64,000 nucleotides of DNA, from the NCBI RefSeq assembly GCF_006770265.1, contig NZ_CP017194.1, forward strand, positions 1,364,001 through 1,428,000, given 5' to 3'. A program made the position numbers and the translations under genes. Source of the DNA: Lactococcus carnosus (GTDB lineage: Bacteria; Bacillota; Bacilli; Lactobacillales; Streptococcaceae). A model generated the notes under the pieces. The model was not told the DNA's origin. It worked only from the letters and a program-made list of their open reading frames with translations, and ran no database searches. This document shows positions 49,520-59,803 of the stretch, in pieces (position 1 is the stretch's first letter; the number at the start of each line of letters is the position of its first letter).

Positions 49520-51121
49520 TCACCCTTCGGCAGGAGCAAACTGACTGATTAAGGCTTCGGCACATTTGAGGCCATCGATGGCTGCTGAGACGATGCCACC
49601 TGCGAATCCTGCACCTTCGCCACTTGGGTAGATGCCTGTTGTGGACTCTGACTGGAAGTTTGCTTCATCCCGATTAATTCTAAGGGGTGAAGATGAGCGT
49701 GATTCCACGCCAGTCATGACGGCATCAGACATGGCAAAGCCATGCATTTTTTTATCCAGGCCTATCAGTGCGTCTTTAAGCGCATCTGAGATATAGTCTG
49801 GAAATAGGGCTGTCAGATCAGTTGGCACGACCCCTAAAGAATAGCTAGGTGTAACACTGCCCATTGCCGTTGACGGTTGTCCCTTTAGAAAATCGCCGAC
49901 TAACTGTGCTGGCGCCTGATAAGTACGCCCACCAAGTTCAAAGGCTTTCTTTTCAAGCGCTCTTTGGAAGTCGATACCTGCCAATGGATGCTCACTCCCA
50001 AAGTCTTCAGGAAAGACTTGTACCAAAAGGCCACTGTTAGCGTTATGTTGGTCTCTGGCATGCTCACTCATGCCGTTTGTGACGAGATGACCAACTTCTG
50101 AAGCAGAGGCAACGACAAGCCCTCCTGGGCACATACAAAATGTATACACACCTCGACCGTTTTTAGCTTTATGGGTCAAGCGATACTCTGCTGCACCTAA
50201 TCTTGGATGACCTGAAAATTCCTTATACTGCGCCTTATCGATGACTGTCTGAGGATGTTCCACTCGGACACCTACAGCGAATGGTTTTGCTGTCATCTTG
50301 ACCCCATCACGATAGAGCTCACCAAAGGTATCTCTCGCACTATGACCAATCGCTAAAATGGCCTGTTGTGCCTGAATAAACTCACCAGAAGTCAATGTCA
50401 GCCCTTCCAGTTTGTTATCATCAATTTCAACATGGTTGACTTGGGTATTAAATCTGACCTCACCACCCAGTGAGATAATTTCTTTTCGGATATTTTTAAC
50501 GATATCACGCAGTAAGTCTGTCCCAACATGGGGGTGCGCTTTATAAAGGATTTCCTCAGGTGCGCCTGCATTAACAAACTCTGACAGGACTTTTCTCCCT
50601 CGTAAATCCTTAACACGGCTGGTCAATTTACCATCTGAAAAGGTCCCTGCACCGCCTTCTCCAAACTGGACGTTTGAGTGAGGATTTAATTTGCCTGCTT
50701 CCCAGAAGTCATCGATTGACTTCACACGTTCATCGACAGCTTCACCACGCTCTAGAACAAGTGGTCTGTAGCCCATCTGAGCGAGCAGGAGTGCAGCGTA
50801 CATGCCTGCTGGACCAAAACCAATCACAACAGGTCTATGCGCTAGTTTCGTCGTGCCCATCTGAGGATTTTTATAGGTTAGATCTGGTGTCATGGCTACA
50901 TTTTTAAATTTATCCGTTAAAAAACGACTTTCATCTGCCACACGAATATCTACCGTGTAGATAAAGTTAATTTCACCACGTTTTCTGGCATCAATAGATT
51001 CTTTGTAAATCCTGAAAGAAAGGATATCAACAGGCTTAATTTTGAGTTTTTTAGCAACTTGCGCTTTAACAGCGGCTATGTCATCCTGGATAGATAATTT
51101 GATTTGTGTAATTCTAAGCAT
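49520..51121 (-). CDS. NAD(P)/FAD-dependent oxidoreductase (COG2509-type)
   Basis: 533 residues. An N-terminal extension (about 1-95), then the dinucleotide fold PVVIGFGPAGMYAALLLAQMGYRPLVLERG (about 97-126) and NVQFGEGGAGTFSDGKLTSR (about 150-170), the hallmark of this uncharacterised FAD-dependent dehydrogenase family. C-terminal GIYPSGEGAGFAGGIVSAAIDG closes the FAD site. Physiological role unknown. Confidence 0.9.
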   Translation of the reverse strand: MLRITQIKLSIQDDIAAVKAQVAKKLKIKPVDILSFRIYKESIDARKRGEINFIYTVDIRVADESRFLTDKFKNVAMTPDLTYKNPQMGTTKLAHRPVVIGFGPAGMYAALLLAQMGYRPLVLERGEAVDERVKSIDDFWEAGKLNPHSNVQFGEGGAGTFSDGKLTSRVKDLRGRKVLSEFVNAGAPEEILYKAHPHVGTDLLRDIVKNIRKEIISLGGEVRFNTQVNHVEIDDNKLEGLTLTSGEFIQAQQAILAIGHSARDTFGELYRDGVKMTAKPFAVGVRVEHPQTVIDKAQYKEFSGHPRLGAAEYRLTHKAKNGRGVYTFCMCPGGLVVASASEVGHLVTNGMSEHARDQHNANSGLLVQVFPEDFGSEHPLAGIDFQRALEKKAFELGGRTYQAPAQLVGDFLKGQPSTAMGSVTPSYSLGVVPTDLTALFPDYISDALKDALIGLDKKMHGFAMSDAVMTGVESRSSSPLRINRDEANFQSESTTGIYPSGEGAGFAGGIVSAAIDGLKCAEALISQFAPAEG

Positions 51122-51358
51122 GGGTCTCTTTTCGTTGACTTTGTAATGGATAGGTCATCACGACTGGACTGTGGTGACTGGATTAACATACATGAGGCAT
51201 TATCTGTATGCGTTTTATTTACGTCAATTTTGGGGTTAAGGCCACTTGACTGATTTTTAGCACCATGAGGTGCGCTACCATTTTATTATACTAAAAATAT
51301 CAACATTAGGCGAGATGTTCTAAAGCCTTAGCCCAGTCTGCTTAATTGAAGAAGGCAC

Positions 51359-51382
51359 AAAAAAACGCGTCATCGCGTTTTT
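51359..51382 (-). terminator. Terminator of the fab/acc operon
   Basis: Minus strand AAAAACGCG-ATGA-CGCGTTTTT with T run, overlapping the accA stop codon. Confidence 0.9.
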
Positions 51383-52145
51383 AATATTTTCTAAACCGTT
51401 GGTAACGTGCTTCGACTAGATCTTCTGTCGTCATACTTGTTAGCGCGTCAAGTTCAGTAATCAGGGCAGCTTTTAGTAAGGCAATCGTATCTTCCTCTGG
51501 AATAATCTTATCGATGACACCATTTGCTAGTAAGTCTTTTGATGTTATCTTCAATAACTCAGCTGCTTCAGGTGCGCGTGAGGAATCCTTCCAAAGAATC
51601 GTTGCGAAGCCTTCTGGTGATAAGATGCTGTACATGGTATTTTCTAGCATCCAAACACGGTCAGCTACTGCCAAGGCAAGTGCACCACCAGACCCACCCT
51701 CACCATTTATAATGGCGATAACGGGTACTTTTAAGTCACTCATCTCGAACAGATTTCTTGCGATTGCTTCACCCTGACCACGCTCTTCAGCGCCAGAACC
51801 TGGAAAGGCACCAGCTGTATTGATAAAGGTGATAACGGGTCTACCAAATTTTTCAGCTTGCTTCATTAAGCGTAGTGCCTTACGGTAGCCTTCAGGATGA
51901 GGTTGACCAAAATTACGATCCAGATTATCTTGTAGACTTTTGCCTTTTTGAATCCCAACAATCGTCACAGGACGACCAGCAAGACTAGCAATCCCACCGA
52001 TGATGGCGCCGTCATCTCTGAAGTTACGATCCCCATGAAATTCGATAAAGTCATCAAAGACTTTTTTAGCATAGTCACGTGTTGTCAACCGGTCTTGACT
52101 TCTTGCGAGTTGCACAATTCTATTTGCACTATCAGGCATTTTCAT
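51381..52145 (-). CDS. accA: Acetyl-CoA carboxylase carboxyltransferase subunit alpha
   Basis: 254 residues, the short Gram-positive cocci form. [29 protein letters not shown] and [19 protein letters not shown] are the carboxyltransferase/crotonase motifs. Transfers carboxyl from biotin to acetyl-CoA together with AccD. The start overlaps the accD stop by 14 nt. Last gene of the operon. Confidence 0.97.
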   Translation of the reverse strand: MKMPDSANRIVQLARSQDRLTTRDYAKKVFDDFIEFHGDRNFRDDGAIIGGIASLAGRPVTIVGIQKGKSLQDNLDRNFGQPHPEGYRKALRLMKQAEKFGRPVITFINTAGAFPGSGAEERGQGEAIARNLFEMSDLKVPVIAIINGEGGSGGALALAVADRVWMLENTMYSILSPEGFATILWKDSSRAPEAAELLKITSKDLLANGVIDKIIPEEDTIALLKAALITELDALTSMTTEDLVEARYQRFRKY

Positions 52146-53016
52146 GTCCCCCTTTGTTATCTTGACTATGGAGTTTCAAAATCTGACCAATAACAGCTGG
52201 CAAATCCATACGCTTGATGATTTTATCGATAAACCCATGCGCCTTCAAAAATTCTGCTTTTTGGAAGTCTTCAGGTAAATCTTCCCGTACTGTTTGCTCA
52301 ATCACCCGGCGCCCAGCAAACCCAATCATGGTTTGTGGTTCAGCTAGTATAATATCTCCTAGCATGGCAAATGATGCTGTAACACCACCAGTCGTTGGGT
52401 CAGTCAAGATGGTCAGGTACAACAAGCCAGTATTGCTATGGCGTTTTACTGCGGCTGATATCTTAGCCATCTGCATCAAACTCATAATGCCTTCTTGCAT
52501 CCTGGCACCACCTGATGCCGTGAAGATGACTACTGGAAGTTTTTCGTCAGTCGCATACTCAAACAATCTCGTGATTTTTTCACCAACAACTGTTCCCATA
52601 GATGCCATGATAAAGCTAGAATCCATGATGGCAAGTGCTGTTTTTTGACCTTTAATCGTCGCAACGCCTGTTAAAACAGCCTCATCAAGCCCTGTTTTAG
52701 CCTTGGTAGCAGCTAATTTGTCAAGATAACCCGGAAAGTTTAATGGATCTTCTGAGTCAATCCCAGTGAAAAATTCTGTAAACGTATCAGCATCTGCAAC
52801 AAGGCTAAGCCGATCCATAGCTGAAATTCTGAAATTATAGGCACAGAAAGGACAAACTTTTTCTACACCCAAATCCTTGCTATAAATCGTATGCTTACAA
52901 CTGGGACATTTGGCAAAAAGCTCATCTGGTACTTCTGGTAGCGTACTTTTATCACCACTTCTCGATCGATTTGGATTGATGCGAATATATTTACTTTTTT
53001 TATTAAATAAAGCCAT
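52132..53016 (-). CDS. accD: Acetyl-CoA carboxylase carboxyltransferase subunit beta
   Basis: 294 residues. N-terminal zinc ribbon with CPSCKHTIY and CPFCAYNF (two CxxC pairs, about 37-59), then the crotonase-like domain with [20 protein letters not shown] near 165. Pairs with AccA. Confidence 0.97.
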   Translation of the reverse strand: MALFNKKSKYIRINPNRSRSGDKSTLPEVPDELFAKCPSCKHTIYSKDLGVEKVCPFCAYNFRISAMDRLSLVADADTFTEFFTGIDSEDPLNFPGYLDKLAATKAKTGLDEAVLTGVATIKGQKTALAIMDSSFIMASMGTVVGEKITRLFEYATDEKLPVVIFTASGGARMQEGIMSLMQMAKISAAVKRHSNTGLLYLTILTDPTTGGVTASFAMLGDIILAEPQTMIGFAGRRVIEQTVREDLPEDFQKAEFLKAHGFIDKIIKRMDLPAVIGQILKLHSQDNKGGHENA

Positions 53017-53025
53017 AATCTATTA

Positions 53026-54396
53026 TCAATCCTCTTTTTTCAAATATGTCGGTAAGAATACTTCTCCTAGAAAGGCAGTATCATAATCTCCTGCAATCAC
53101 ATGACGATCAGAAATTAAGTCCAACTGGAATTCTGCGTTAGTATGTACACCTTCAACTTCAAGTTCGAAAAGTGCCCGTTGCATCTTCATCAAAGCTTCA
53201 AAACGATTTTCACCATGAACGATGACTTTTGCAATCATACTATCATAATAGGGTGGGATCGTATAGCCTTGATACATAGCAGAGTCAACACGAAGACCCA
53301 CACCACCTGATGGTAGATATAAATCTGTAATCTTACCCGGACTCGGTGCAAAGTTAAACTTAGGATTCTCAGCATTAATCCGACACTCAATGGCATGGCC
53401 TTTGATTTTAATATCATCTTGGGTAAACCCTAATGCTTCACCTGCTGCAATCTTGATTTGATTCTTGACAATGTCTACGCCAGTCACAAATTCAGTTACA
53501 GGGTGCTCTACTTGGATACGCGTGTTCATCTCCATGAAATAAAACTTGCCGGATGCTTCATCAAGTAGAAATTCTATCGTACCCGCATTTTCATAGCCAA
53601 CATGTTTAGCCGCTGCTACTGCAGCTGCACCAATCTCAGCACGCAAGGTTTGACCAATCGCAATAGATGGCGCTTCTTCAAGCACTTTTTGGTTATTGCG
53701 TTGTAGTGAGCAATCCCGTTCACCAAGATGCACAACATGGCCAAATTCATCAGCCAAAATCTGTACTTCAATATGACGTGCAGGATAAATGACACGTTCC
53801 ATGTACATGGCACCGTTACCAAATGCTGCTTGGGCTTCGGCTTGGGCAGATGAGAAATTCGGCAGTAATTCATCTTGAGAATTAACCTTACGAATGCCTT
53901 TTCCACCACCACCAGCTGATGCTTTGAGCATGACAGGATAGCCTATTTTTTGCGCCACTTCAAGTGCTTCTGTAGCATCATAGACTTCTCCATCTGACCC
54001 TGGAATAACAGGGACATTAGCCGCAAGCATTTGCGCGCGAGCATTAATTTTGTCTCCCATCGTGTCCATAACAAGCGCTGATGGTCCGATAAATTTAACA
54101 CCGACTTCTTCACATAGGTTAGCAAATTTTGAATTCTCACTCAAAAAACCAAATCCCGGATGAATAGCTTCCGCCCCTAAAGTAACTGCAGCAGAAATAA
54201 TCTGATGCATATTTAGATAAGAGTCACTGGCCTTTGCCGGTCCGATACAAACAGCTTCATCTGCGATCAATGTATGTAGTGCATTACGATCTGCTTCTGA
54301 ATAAACAGCGACTGTTTGTATGCCTAATTCACGTGCCGCACGGATAATCCGTACAGCTATTTCACCACGATTGGCGATTAATATTTTTTTAAACAT
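53026..54396 (-). CDS. accC: Biotin carboxylase subunit of acetyl-CoA carboxylase
   Basis: 456 residues. N-terminal MFKKILIANRGEIAVRIIRAARELGI, ATP-grasp KASAGGGGKGIRKV near 159, catalytic EMNTRIQVEHPVTE near 288. Carboxylates the biotin on AccB using ATP and bicarbonate. Confidence 0.98.
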   Translation of the reverse strand: MFKKILIANRGEIAVRIIRAARELGIQTVAVYSEADRNALHTLIADEAVCIGPAKASDSYLNMHQIISAAVTLGAEAIHPGFGFLSENSKFANLCEEVGVKFIGPSALVMDTMGDKINARAQMLAANVPVIPGSDGEVYDATEALEVAQKIGYPVMLKASAGGGGKGIRKVNSQDELLPNFSSAQAEAQAAFGNGAMYMERVIYPARHIEVQILADEFGHVVHLGERDCSLQRNNQKVLEEAPSIAIGQTLRAEIGAAAVAAAKHVGYENAGTIEFLLDEASGKFYFMEMNTRIQVEHPVTEFVTGVDIVKNQIKIAAGEALGFTQDDIKIKGHAIECRINAENPKFNFAPSPGKITDLYLPSGGVGLRVDSAMYQGYTIPPYYDSMIAKVIVHGENRFEALMKMQRALFELEVEGVHTNAEFQLDLISDRHVIAGDYDTAFLGEVFLPTYLKKED

Positions 54397-54412
54397 TTAA
54401 GTACCCTTTAAC

Positions 54413-54835
54413 TTACTCGCCAATAGCAAAAGTCAATGTCCCTTTTGCTGCCAACTTACCGTCAACTGTTGCTTTTGCTTCCACAACAGCAATTGGTCCG
54501 CGACGTTTGATAAATTTAGCATGTAGGATGAGTTGATCACCCGGTACAACTTGCTTCTTAAATTTCACACCGTCCATACCCGCATAAAAGACTAATTTAC
54601 CTTTATTTTCAGGTCTTGATAGCTCTAAAACGCCTGCTGCCTGAGCCAAAGCTTCCATGATCAAAACACCAGGCATCACAGGATGCTCTGGAAAATGACC
54701 ATTGAAAAAGGGTTCATTAATCGTCACATTCTTCAAGGCTGTAATCTCGTCTTCTGAATGTTCCAGCACGCGATCGACAAGTAGCATCGGGTAGCGATGT
54801 GGCAAGGCGTCTTTTATTTGGTTAATATCAATCAT
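54413..54835 (-). CDS. fabZ: 3-hydroxyacyl-[acyl-carrier-protein] dehydratase FabZ
   Basis: 140 residues, hot-dog fold. [13 protein letters not shown] near 11 and [23 protein letters not shown] near 43-65 with the catalytic His and Glu. Dehydrates 3-hydroxyacyl-ACP. The start overlaps the accB stop by 4 nt. Streptococci use a separate FabM isomerase for unsaturated acids; no fabM is in this cluster. Confidence 0.96.
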   Translation of the reverse strand: MIDINQIKDALPHRYPMLLVDRVLEHSEDEITALKNVTINEPFFNGHFPEHPVMPGVLIMEALAQAAGVLELSRPENKGKLVFYAGMDGVKFKKQVVPGDQLILHAKFIKRRGPIAVVEAKATVDGKLAAKGTLTFAIGE

Positions 54836-55308
54836 TTGATGCGGACCAATTCCTCTCCATACTCAACCATAGCTTCAGCTGATACGAGCACTTCTGTAAC
54901 GATGCCATCATGCGGTGCTGGAATCTCGTTCATCACTTTCATTGCCTCAATAATCAGTAAGGTTTGCCCTTTTTTCACTGAATCACCAACGCTAACAAAA
55001 TCTGATTTGTCAGGTGCTGGTTTAAGATAAGCAACACCTACGAGTGGACTTGTAACCACCTCACCTTCAGCTAGGCTAACAGCTTCACTTGGTGCAGCTG
55101 TTGCAGCAACAGCTGGCGTAGTTTCAGAAACAGCTTGAGACAACTCAGCAGCTACTACAGGCACACTAGGTGCTAGGGGTGCGACTGGCACACCGTTATT
55201 TTTAGAGAAAGACAAGTTAAATTCTGATGTTGCATAAGAAAATTCACGTAAGCTTGAGCCATCAAACTGTGACATCAAGTCTTTTACTTCATTGATTTGG
55301 ATAGACAT
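54832..55308 (-). CDS. accB: Biotin carboxyl carrier protein of acetyl-CoA carboxylase
   Basis: 158 residues. Ala/Pro-rich linker (about 40-80) and C-terminal biotinyl domain with the biotinylated Lys in [10 protein letters not shown] (near 122). Substrate of BirA, encoded at 18.4 kb. Confidence 0.97.
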   Translation of the reverse strand: MSIQINEVKDLMSQFDGSSLREFSYATSEFNLSFSKNNGVPVAPLAPSVPVVAAELSQAVSETTPAVAATAAPSEAVSLAEGEVVTSPLVGVAYLKPAPDKSDFVSVGDSVKKGQTLLIIEAMKVMNEIPAPHDGIVTEVLVSAEAMVEYGEELVRIK

Positions 55309-55313
55309 TTTGC

Positions 55314-56561
55314 TTATTCACCTTCCCATTTTTTAAGTGCGATGACAGCATTATGCCCACCAAAACCAAGTGAATTGGAGATGGCATATTTGATATCATG
55401 TTTTTTACCTTGGCCCAGTACCACATTAATAATTGATGTGTTCTCATCAAGTTCTGTTGTACCAGCATTGACAGGCGCATATTGGTGTTGAATTGCTTGT
55501 AGTGTCGCGATTGCTTCAATCCCACCAGCAGCACCAAGTGCATGACCAGTTAAAGCTTTTGTAGAAGAAACTAAGACATTTTCATCATCCCCAAAAACAG
55601 TATGAATGGCAAGTGCTTCGCCTTTTTCATTGGCTTGTGTTGATGTCCCATGTGCGTTAATATAGCCCACTTCGCTTGCTTGAATTCCTGCTTCATCAAG
55701 GGCTAGTTGCATGGCTTTAGCAGCACCAGAGCCTTCTGGCAATGGTGTTGTCATGTGATGGGCATCATTTGTTGAGCCATAGCCCACAATCTCAGCCAAA
55801 ATCGTTGCACCACGTTTTTGAGCATGTTCTAGACTTTCAAGTACTAAGACACCTGAGCCTTCTCCCAATACGAAACCAGACCGATTTTTGTCAAAAGGAA
55901 TAGAAGCACGTTTTGGATCTGTTTCTTTCGTTAAGGCTGTTAAGTTAGCAAACCCACCGACACCCAAATCACAGATCGCAGCTTCCGTACCACCAGCCAA
56001 CATAATATCGGCATAGCCATGTTTAATTTCACGAAAAGCTGACCCGATAGCATTTGTCCCTGCTGCACATGCTGTTACTTCAGCACGGCTAACACCGCTT
56101 GCTTTAACACGCAAGGCAACATTTCCTGTCGCCATATTGGCGATAGAAAGCGGTACAAAAAGTGGCGCAATCCGTTTAGGACCACGTGTAGCGAGACGTG
56201 CACCTTGTTCTTGAATTACCGGTAAGCCACCAATACCAGAGCCGATAATCGCACCAAAACGGTCATTATCAATCGTATCATCTTCAGTGTTGATACCAGC
56301 CATGCTTAGCGCTTCTAAGGCAGCATAAACAGCATAGATACTAAAGGTATCCATCCGTTTTTTATCTTTATGTACAAAATACTTATCAAAAGGAAAATCT
56401 TTGACTTCTCCAGCTACTGTGATACCAGTCTCTGTTGCATCAAATTTTGTGATAGCATCAATCCCGCTGTTACCAGCTTCAAGATTTGTCCAAAATGTTT
56501 CAGGGGTATTGCCAATCGGTGATGTAATCCCGTATCCTGTGATAACTACACGATTTGTCAT
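55314..56561 (-). CDS. fabF: 3-oxoacyl-[acyl-carrier-protein] synthase II FabF
   Basis: 415 residues. Catalytic Cys in EVTACAAGTNAIGSAF (near 164), His in NAHGTSTQANEKGE (near 305) and in STKALTGHALGAAGGIEA (near 340). Elongating condensing enzyme. A 137-nt gap separates it from fabG. Confidence 0.97.
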   Translation of the reverse strand: MTNRVVITGYGITSPIGNTPETFWTNLEAGNSGIDAITKFDATETGITVAGEVKDFPFDKYFVHKDKKRMDTFSIYAVYAALEALSMAGINTEDDTIDNDRFGAIIGSGIGGLPVIQEQGARLATRGPKRIAPLFVPLSIANMATGNVALRVKASGVSRAEVTACAAGTNAIGSAFREIKHGYADIMLAGGTEAAICDLGVGGFANLTALTKETDPKRASIPFDKNRSGFVLGEGSGVLVLESLEHAQKRGATILAEIVGYGSTNDAHHMTTPLPEGSGAAKAMQLALDEAGIQASEVGYINAHGTSTQANEKGEALAIHTVFGDDENVLVSSTKALTGHALGAAGGIEAIATLQAIQHQYAPVNAGTTELDENTSIINVVLGQGKKHDIKYAISNSLGFGGHNAVIALKKWEGE

Positions 56562-56614
56562 ATGTTTTACTCCTCACTTCATCTTTCGCTTTGATCCCTC
56601 TATGTTAGACGCAT

Positions 56615-56651
56615 AGAAGCTGTTAACCAGTAAAACTAGCTACCAGCTTCT
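56615..56651. repeat. Hairpin in the fabG-fabF gap
   Basis: AGAAGCTG (56615-56622) and CAGCTTCT (56644-56651) can pair across 21 nt within the 137-nt gap. No T run follows, so it is not a clear terminator. Confidence 0.4.
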
Positions 56652-56698
56652 CATGTCAAGGTATCAAACTATTTTTTTATTCTATTTATAGGTGCTTA

Positions 56699-57430
56699 CT
56701 ACATGCTCATCCCGCCATCGATGGCGATTGTTTGACCAGTAATATATTCTTGGCTAGCAAGGAATAGTGCAGTTGTTGCAATTTCCTCAGTATTACCAAA
56801 ACGTTTCATCGGAATTTGCGCTTTCATCGCATCCTTCACTTTATCAGATAAGACATCTGTCATATCACTTTCGATAAAGCCTGGTGCAATCGCATTAACA
56901 CGAATATTACGCCCAGCAACTTCACGCGCCACTGATTTTGTCAGACCAATCAAACCAGCTTTTGAAGCCGCATAGTTTGCTTGACCGATATTTCCCATCA
57001 AACCGACAACAGAGGTCATATTGATAATCGCACCTTGGCGCGCTTTAGTCATCGGTTTCAAAACAGCCTGTGTCATGTTAAAAGCACCCGTTAGGTTGAT
57101 TTTTAGCACTTTTTCAAAATCATCTGCTGTCATTTTAAGCATTAATTTATCAGCAGTAATCCCTGCATTATTAATCAGAATATCAACACTACCAAGTGCT
57201 GTTGTTGCTTCATCAATCATGCGTTTAGCATCATCAAAATCACTAACATCACCTGAAATACCAGTCACTTTTACCCCATATTGATCAAAACTAGCAAGTA
57301 AATCAGCTGCTATTTCTGAGCGACCATTCAGGATAATGTTGGCACCATTAGCCGCAAAATGATGGGCAATTGCTAGACCAATACCACGTGTTGATCCAGA
57401 AACAAAGACGTTCTTATTTGTAATTTCCAT
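56699..57430 (-). CDS. fabG: 3-oxoacyl-[acyl-carrier-protein] reductase FabG
   Basis: 243 residues, short-chain dehydrogenase. NADPH motif SGSTRGIGLAIA (near 11), NNAG near 86, catalytic Ser/Tyr/Lys in NMTSVVGLMGNIGQANYAASKAG. Reduces 3-oxoacyl-ACP. It starts 4 nt after fabD. Confidence 0.97.
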   Translation of the reverse strand: MEITNKNVFVSGSTRGIGLAIAHHFAANGANIILNGRSEIAADLLASFDQYGVKVTGISGDVSDFDDAKRMIDEATTALGSVDILINNAGITADKLMLKMTADDFEKVLKINLTGAFNMTQAVLKPMTKARQGAIINMTSVVGLMGNIGQANYAASKAGLIGLTKSVAREVAGRNIRVNAIAPGFIESDMTDVLSDKVKDAMKAQIPMKRFGNTEEIATTALFLASQEYITGQTIAIDGGMSM

Positions 57431-57434
57431 TATA

Positions 57435-58355
57435 TTATTTCTCCAAAAGTGCGTTTAGCGAAGCCAAGTCATCAACCTGTTTCATGCCAACAGTCTTATC
57501 GATTTTCTTGATAAACCCAGATAAGACTTTACCTGGCCCAATTTCAATAAAGTCTGTGACACCGAGTGCTAACATCGTATCAATTGATTCATAAAATTTG
57601 ACTGGTTCCATGACTTGACGTGTCAGGAGTGATTTGATCTCTTCAACTGGCATCACCTGAGCAGTTGTGTTAGCAATCAAAGGTTTCTTGAAGTCATGAA
57701 AATTGACTTTTTCAAGTTCGACCGCTAACTTATCAGATGCTGGTTTGAGCAAGGCTGTGTGAAATGGTCCTGATACGTTTAAAGGAATCATTCTTTTGAC
57801 ACCAGCTTGTGTGAGTAAGGCCATCGCTTCATCGACTGCTGCAACTTCACCACCGATAACAATCTGTGCTGGTGTATTGTAATTTGCAGGGCTGACAATC
57901 CCTTTTACAGAGGCTGTTTGGCATGCTGCTTCAATGATATCAGAACTTGTATTCATCACTGCCACCATCTTACCTGAGCCTGTAGGTGCCGCTTCTGCCA
58001 TATACTGACCACGTTTTGCAACCAATTTTAAGGCATCAGCAAATGATAAACTACCACTTGCTACTAAGGCTGAATATTCTCCTAAAGATAGGCCGGCCAC
58101 AACATCATAGCTGACGCTTTGAGAGTCAAGTAACCGCAAAATAGCAACTGAAGTTGTCAAAATCGCAGGCTGTGTATATTTGGTTTCAGCTAGTTGTTCA
58201 GCATCCTGATCAATCAACTGACGCAAATCATAGCCCAAAATTTCAGACGCTTCATCATACGTTTTTTTGACACTATCAAAATTATCATATAAATCACGAG
58301 CCATACCCAATTTCTGAGCACCCTGACCCGCAAATAAAAGACCAGTTTTAGTCAT
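57435..58355 (-). CDS. fabD: Malonyl-CoA:ACP transacylase FabD
   Basis: 306 residues. LLFAGQGAQKLGMARDLY near 6, the Ser nucleophile in VAGLSLGEYSALVASG near 91, and His in VSGPFHTALLKPA near 198. Loads malonyl groups onto ACP. Confidence 0.97.
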   Translation of the reverse strand: MTKTGLLFAGQGAQKLGMARDLYDNFDSVKKTYDEASEILGYDLRQLIDQDAEQLAETKYTQPAILTTSVAILRLLDSQSVSYDVVAGLSLGEYSALVASGSLSFADALKLVAKRGQYMAEAAPTGSGKMVAVMNTSSDIIEAACQTASVKGIVSPANYNTPAQIVIGGEVAAVDEAMALLTQAGVKRMIPLNVSGPFHTALLKPASDKLAVELEKVNFHDFKKPLIANTTAQVMPVEEIKSLLTRQVMEPVKFYESIDTMLALGVTDFIEIGPGKVLSGFIKKIDKTVGMKQVDDLASLNALLEK

Positions 58356-58444
58356 TATTTACTCCACTATTTTAATAGAAACTTAAGTACCGAGACTAGC
58401 GTATGCGAGTATCGTTTCGTACAAAAGTTTCCTTATATATTATC

Positions 58445-59401
58445 TTAATCTAACCATTTAACAGACGCTTTAATTTCCGCTTGAAATCCGTTGTATAAAT
58501 CTAAAATGATTGCTTCAACACTTTCTTCTTTACGGACTAAACCAGAAATTTGGCCTGCCATAACTGACCCATTATCAACATCACCATGAATAACTGAAGC
58601 AGGTAATTTGCCTGCACCCATTTCCTCAAACACAGATAAATCAGGGTCTTCTTGTTTAAAGGCCGCTAATTCAGCTTGTTCAAAATCTTTTGTTAATTGA
58701 TTCTTAATAGCACGAACCGCATGACCAAAATGGCTCGCTGAAACAACGGTTGAAATATCTTTAGCTTTCAACACTTTGTCTTTATAATTTTGGTGGGCGT
58801 TTGATTCTGTCGCTACGATAAAACGTGTACCGACTTGAACCGCATCAGCGCCTAACATGAAGCCAGCAGCCATCCCTTTACCATCAGCAATACCACCTGC
58901 AGCAATGACAGGCAAGTCGACAGCATCTGAGACTTGGCGAACTAAGGTCATCGTTGTCAGTTGACCGATATGACCGCCACCTTCCATGCCTTCTGCGACA
59001 ATGGCATCAACGCCAATACGTGACATAGATTTAGCTTGCGCAACACTTGCAACTACTGGAATGACGATCATACCAGCAGCCTTAAAGCGATCCATGTATT
59101 TTTTAGGAGAGCCAGCTCCTGTCGTCACGACCTTCACACCTTCTTCAATGACAAGATCTACGATATCATCAACGAAAGGAGAATGCAGCATGACATTCAC
59201 AGCAAACGGTTTGTCTGTAATTTCTCTAATCCGTTTAATATGACCTTTAACGATTTCTTTTGGCGCATTACCTCCGCCAATAATACCAAAACCGCCTGCT
59301 TTAGAGACAGCTCCTGCAAGATCGCCATCAGCAATCCATGCCATGCCGCCTTGGAAGATGGGATATTCAATGTTGAGTAGTTCAGTTATTTTAGTTTTCA
59401 T
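58445..59401 (-). CDS. fabK: Enoyl-[acyl-carrier-protein] reductase FabK (FMN-dependent)
   Basis: 318 residues from the ATG at 59401 (MKTKITELLNIEYPIFQGGMAWIADGDLAGAVSKAGGFGIIG). TIM-barrel flavoprotein with EGMEGGGHIGQLTTMTLV near 137 and AAGGIADGKG near 165. Reduces enoyl-ACP, a triclosan-insensitive type common in streptococci. An earlier in-frame start (59434) lies inside the FabT box and is unlikely. Confidence 0.95.
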   Translation of the reverse strand: MKTKITELLNIEYPIFQGGMAWIADGDLAGAVSKAGGFGIIGGGNAPKEIVKGHIKRIREITDKPFAVNVMLHSPFVDDIVDLVIEEGVKVVTTGAGSPKKYMDRFKAAGMIVIPVVASVAQAKSMSRIGVDAIVAEGMEGGGHIGQLTTMTLVRQVSDAVDLPVIAAGGIADGKGMAAGFMLGADAVQVGTRFIVATESNAHQNYKDKVLKAKDISTVVSASHFGHAVRAIKNQLTKDFEQAELAAFKQEDPDLSVFEEMGAGKLPASVIHGDVDNGSVMAGQISGLVRKEESVEAIILDLYNGFQAEIKASVKWLD

Positions 59402-59423
59402 GTTATGTCTTTTTATTTTCAAA

Positions 59424-59442
59424 TAGTTTGACAATCAAACTA
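59424..59442. promoter_or_regulatory. FabT-type box upstream of fabK
   Basis: TAGTTTGACAATCAAACTA, a near-perfect palindrome matching the FabT/MarR consensus (AnTTTGAnnnTCAAAnT). It lies 23-41 nt before the fabK ATG over a probable promoter, so fabK and the genes after it form a separately controlled unit. Confidence 0.85.
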
Positions 59443-59452
59443 CTAGGGAGTA

Positions 59453-59489
59453 AAAATTTTGAGAACGCTCACACGCTCTCAGAATTTTT
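59453..59489 (-). terminator. Imperfect terminator after acpP
   Basis: Minus strand TGAGAGCG-loop-CGTTCTCA (one G-U pair) followed by AAAATTTTT, immediately after acpP. It would reduce read-through into fabK. Confidence 0.65.
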
Positions 59490-59490
59490 A

Positions 59491-59718
59491 TTATTCAGCA
59501 ATTTTCGCATCTACGAATTTGACTAAGTCACCTACGGTGTTTAAGCCATCTTCAGTTTCGATTGCGATATCGTATTCATCTTCAATTTCGTTGATAATTT
59601 GGAAGATGTCAAGTGAGTCAGCATCAAGTGACTCAAATGATGTTTCAAGTGAAATTTCACTTGCTTCTTTACCGAGTTCTTCAACAATAATTTCTTGAAC
59701 TTTTTCAAATACAGACAT
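59491..59718 (-). CDS. acpP: Acyl carrier protein
   Basis: 75 residues from the ATG at 59718 ([20 protein letters not shown]); the longer in-frame start adds 23 unrelated residues. Phosphopantetheine Ser35 in the motif DSLD. Strongly acidic. Carries growing acyl chains. Confidence 0.96.
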   Translation of the reverse strand: MSVFEKVQEIIVEELGKEASEISLETSFESLDADSLDIFQIINEIEDEYDIAIETEDGLNTVGDLVKFVDAKIAE

Positions 59719-59803
59719 GATTAAATCTCCAATTTTTCTATTTTTATATAATGAAGGTATCCCAAAGTTTACGAACTTTGAAAACACCTTTAATCAGTAT
59801 TAC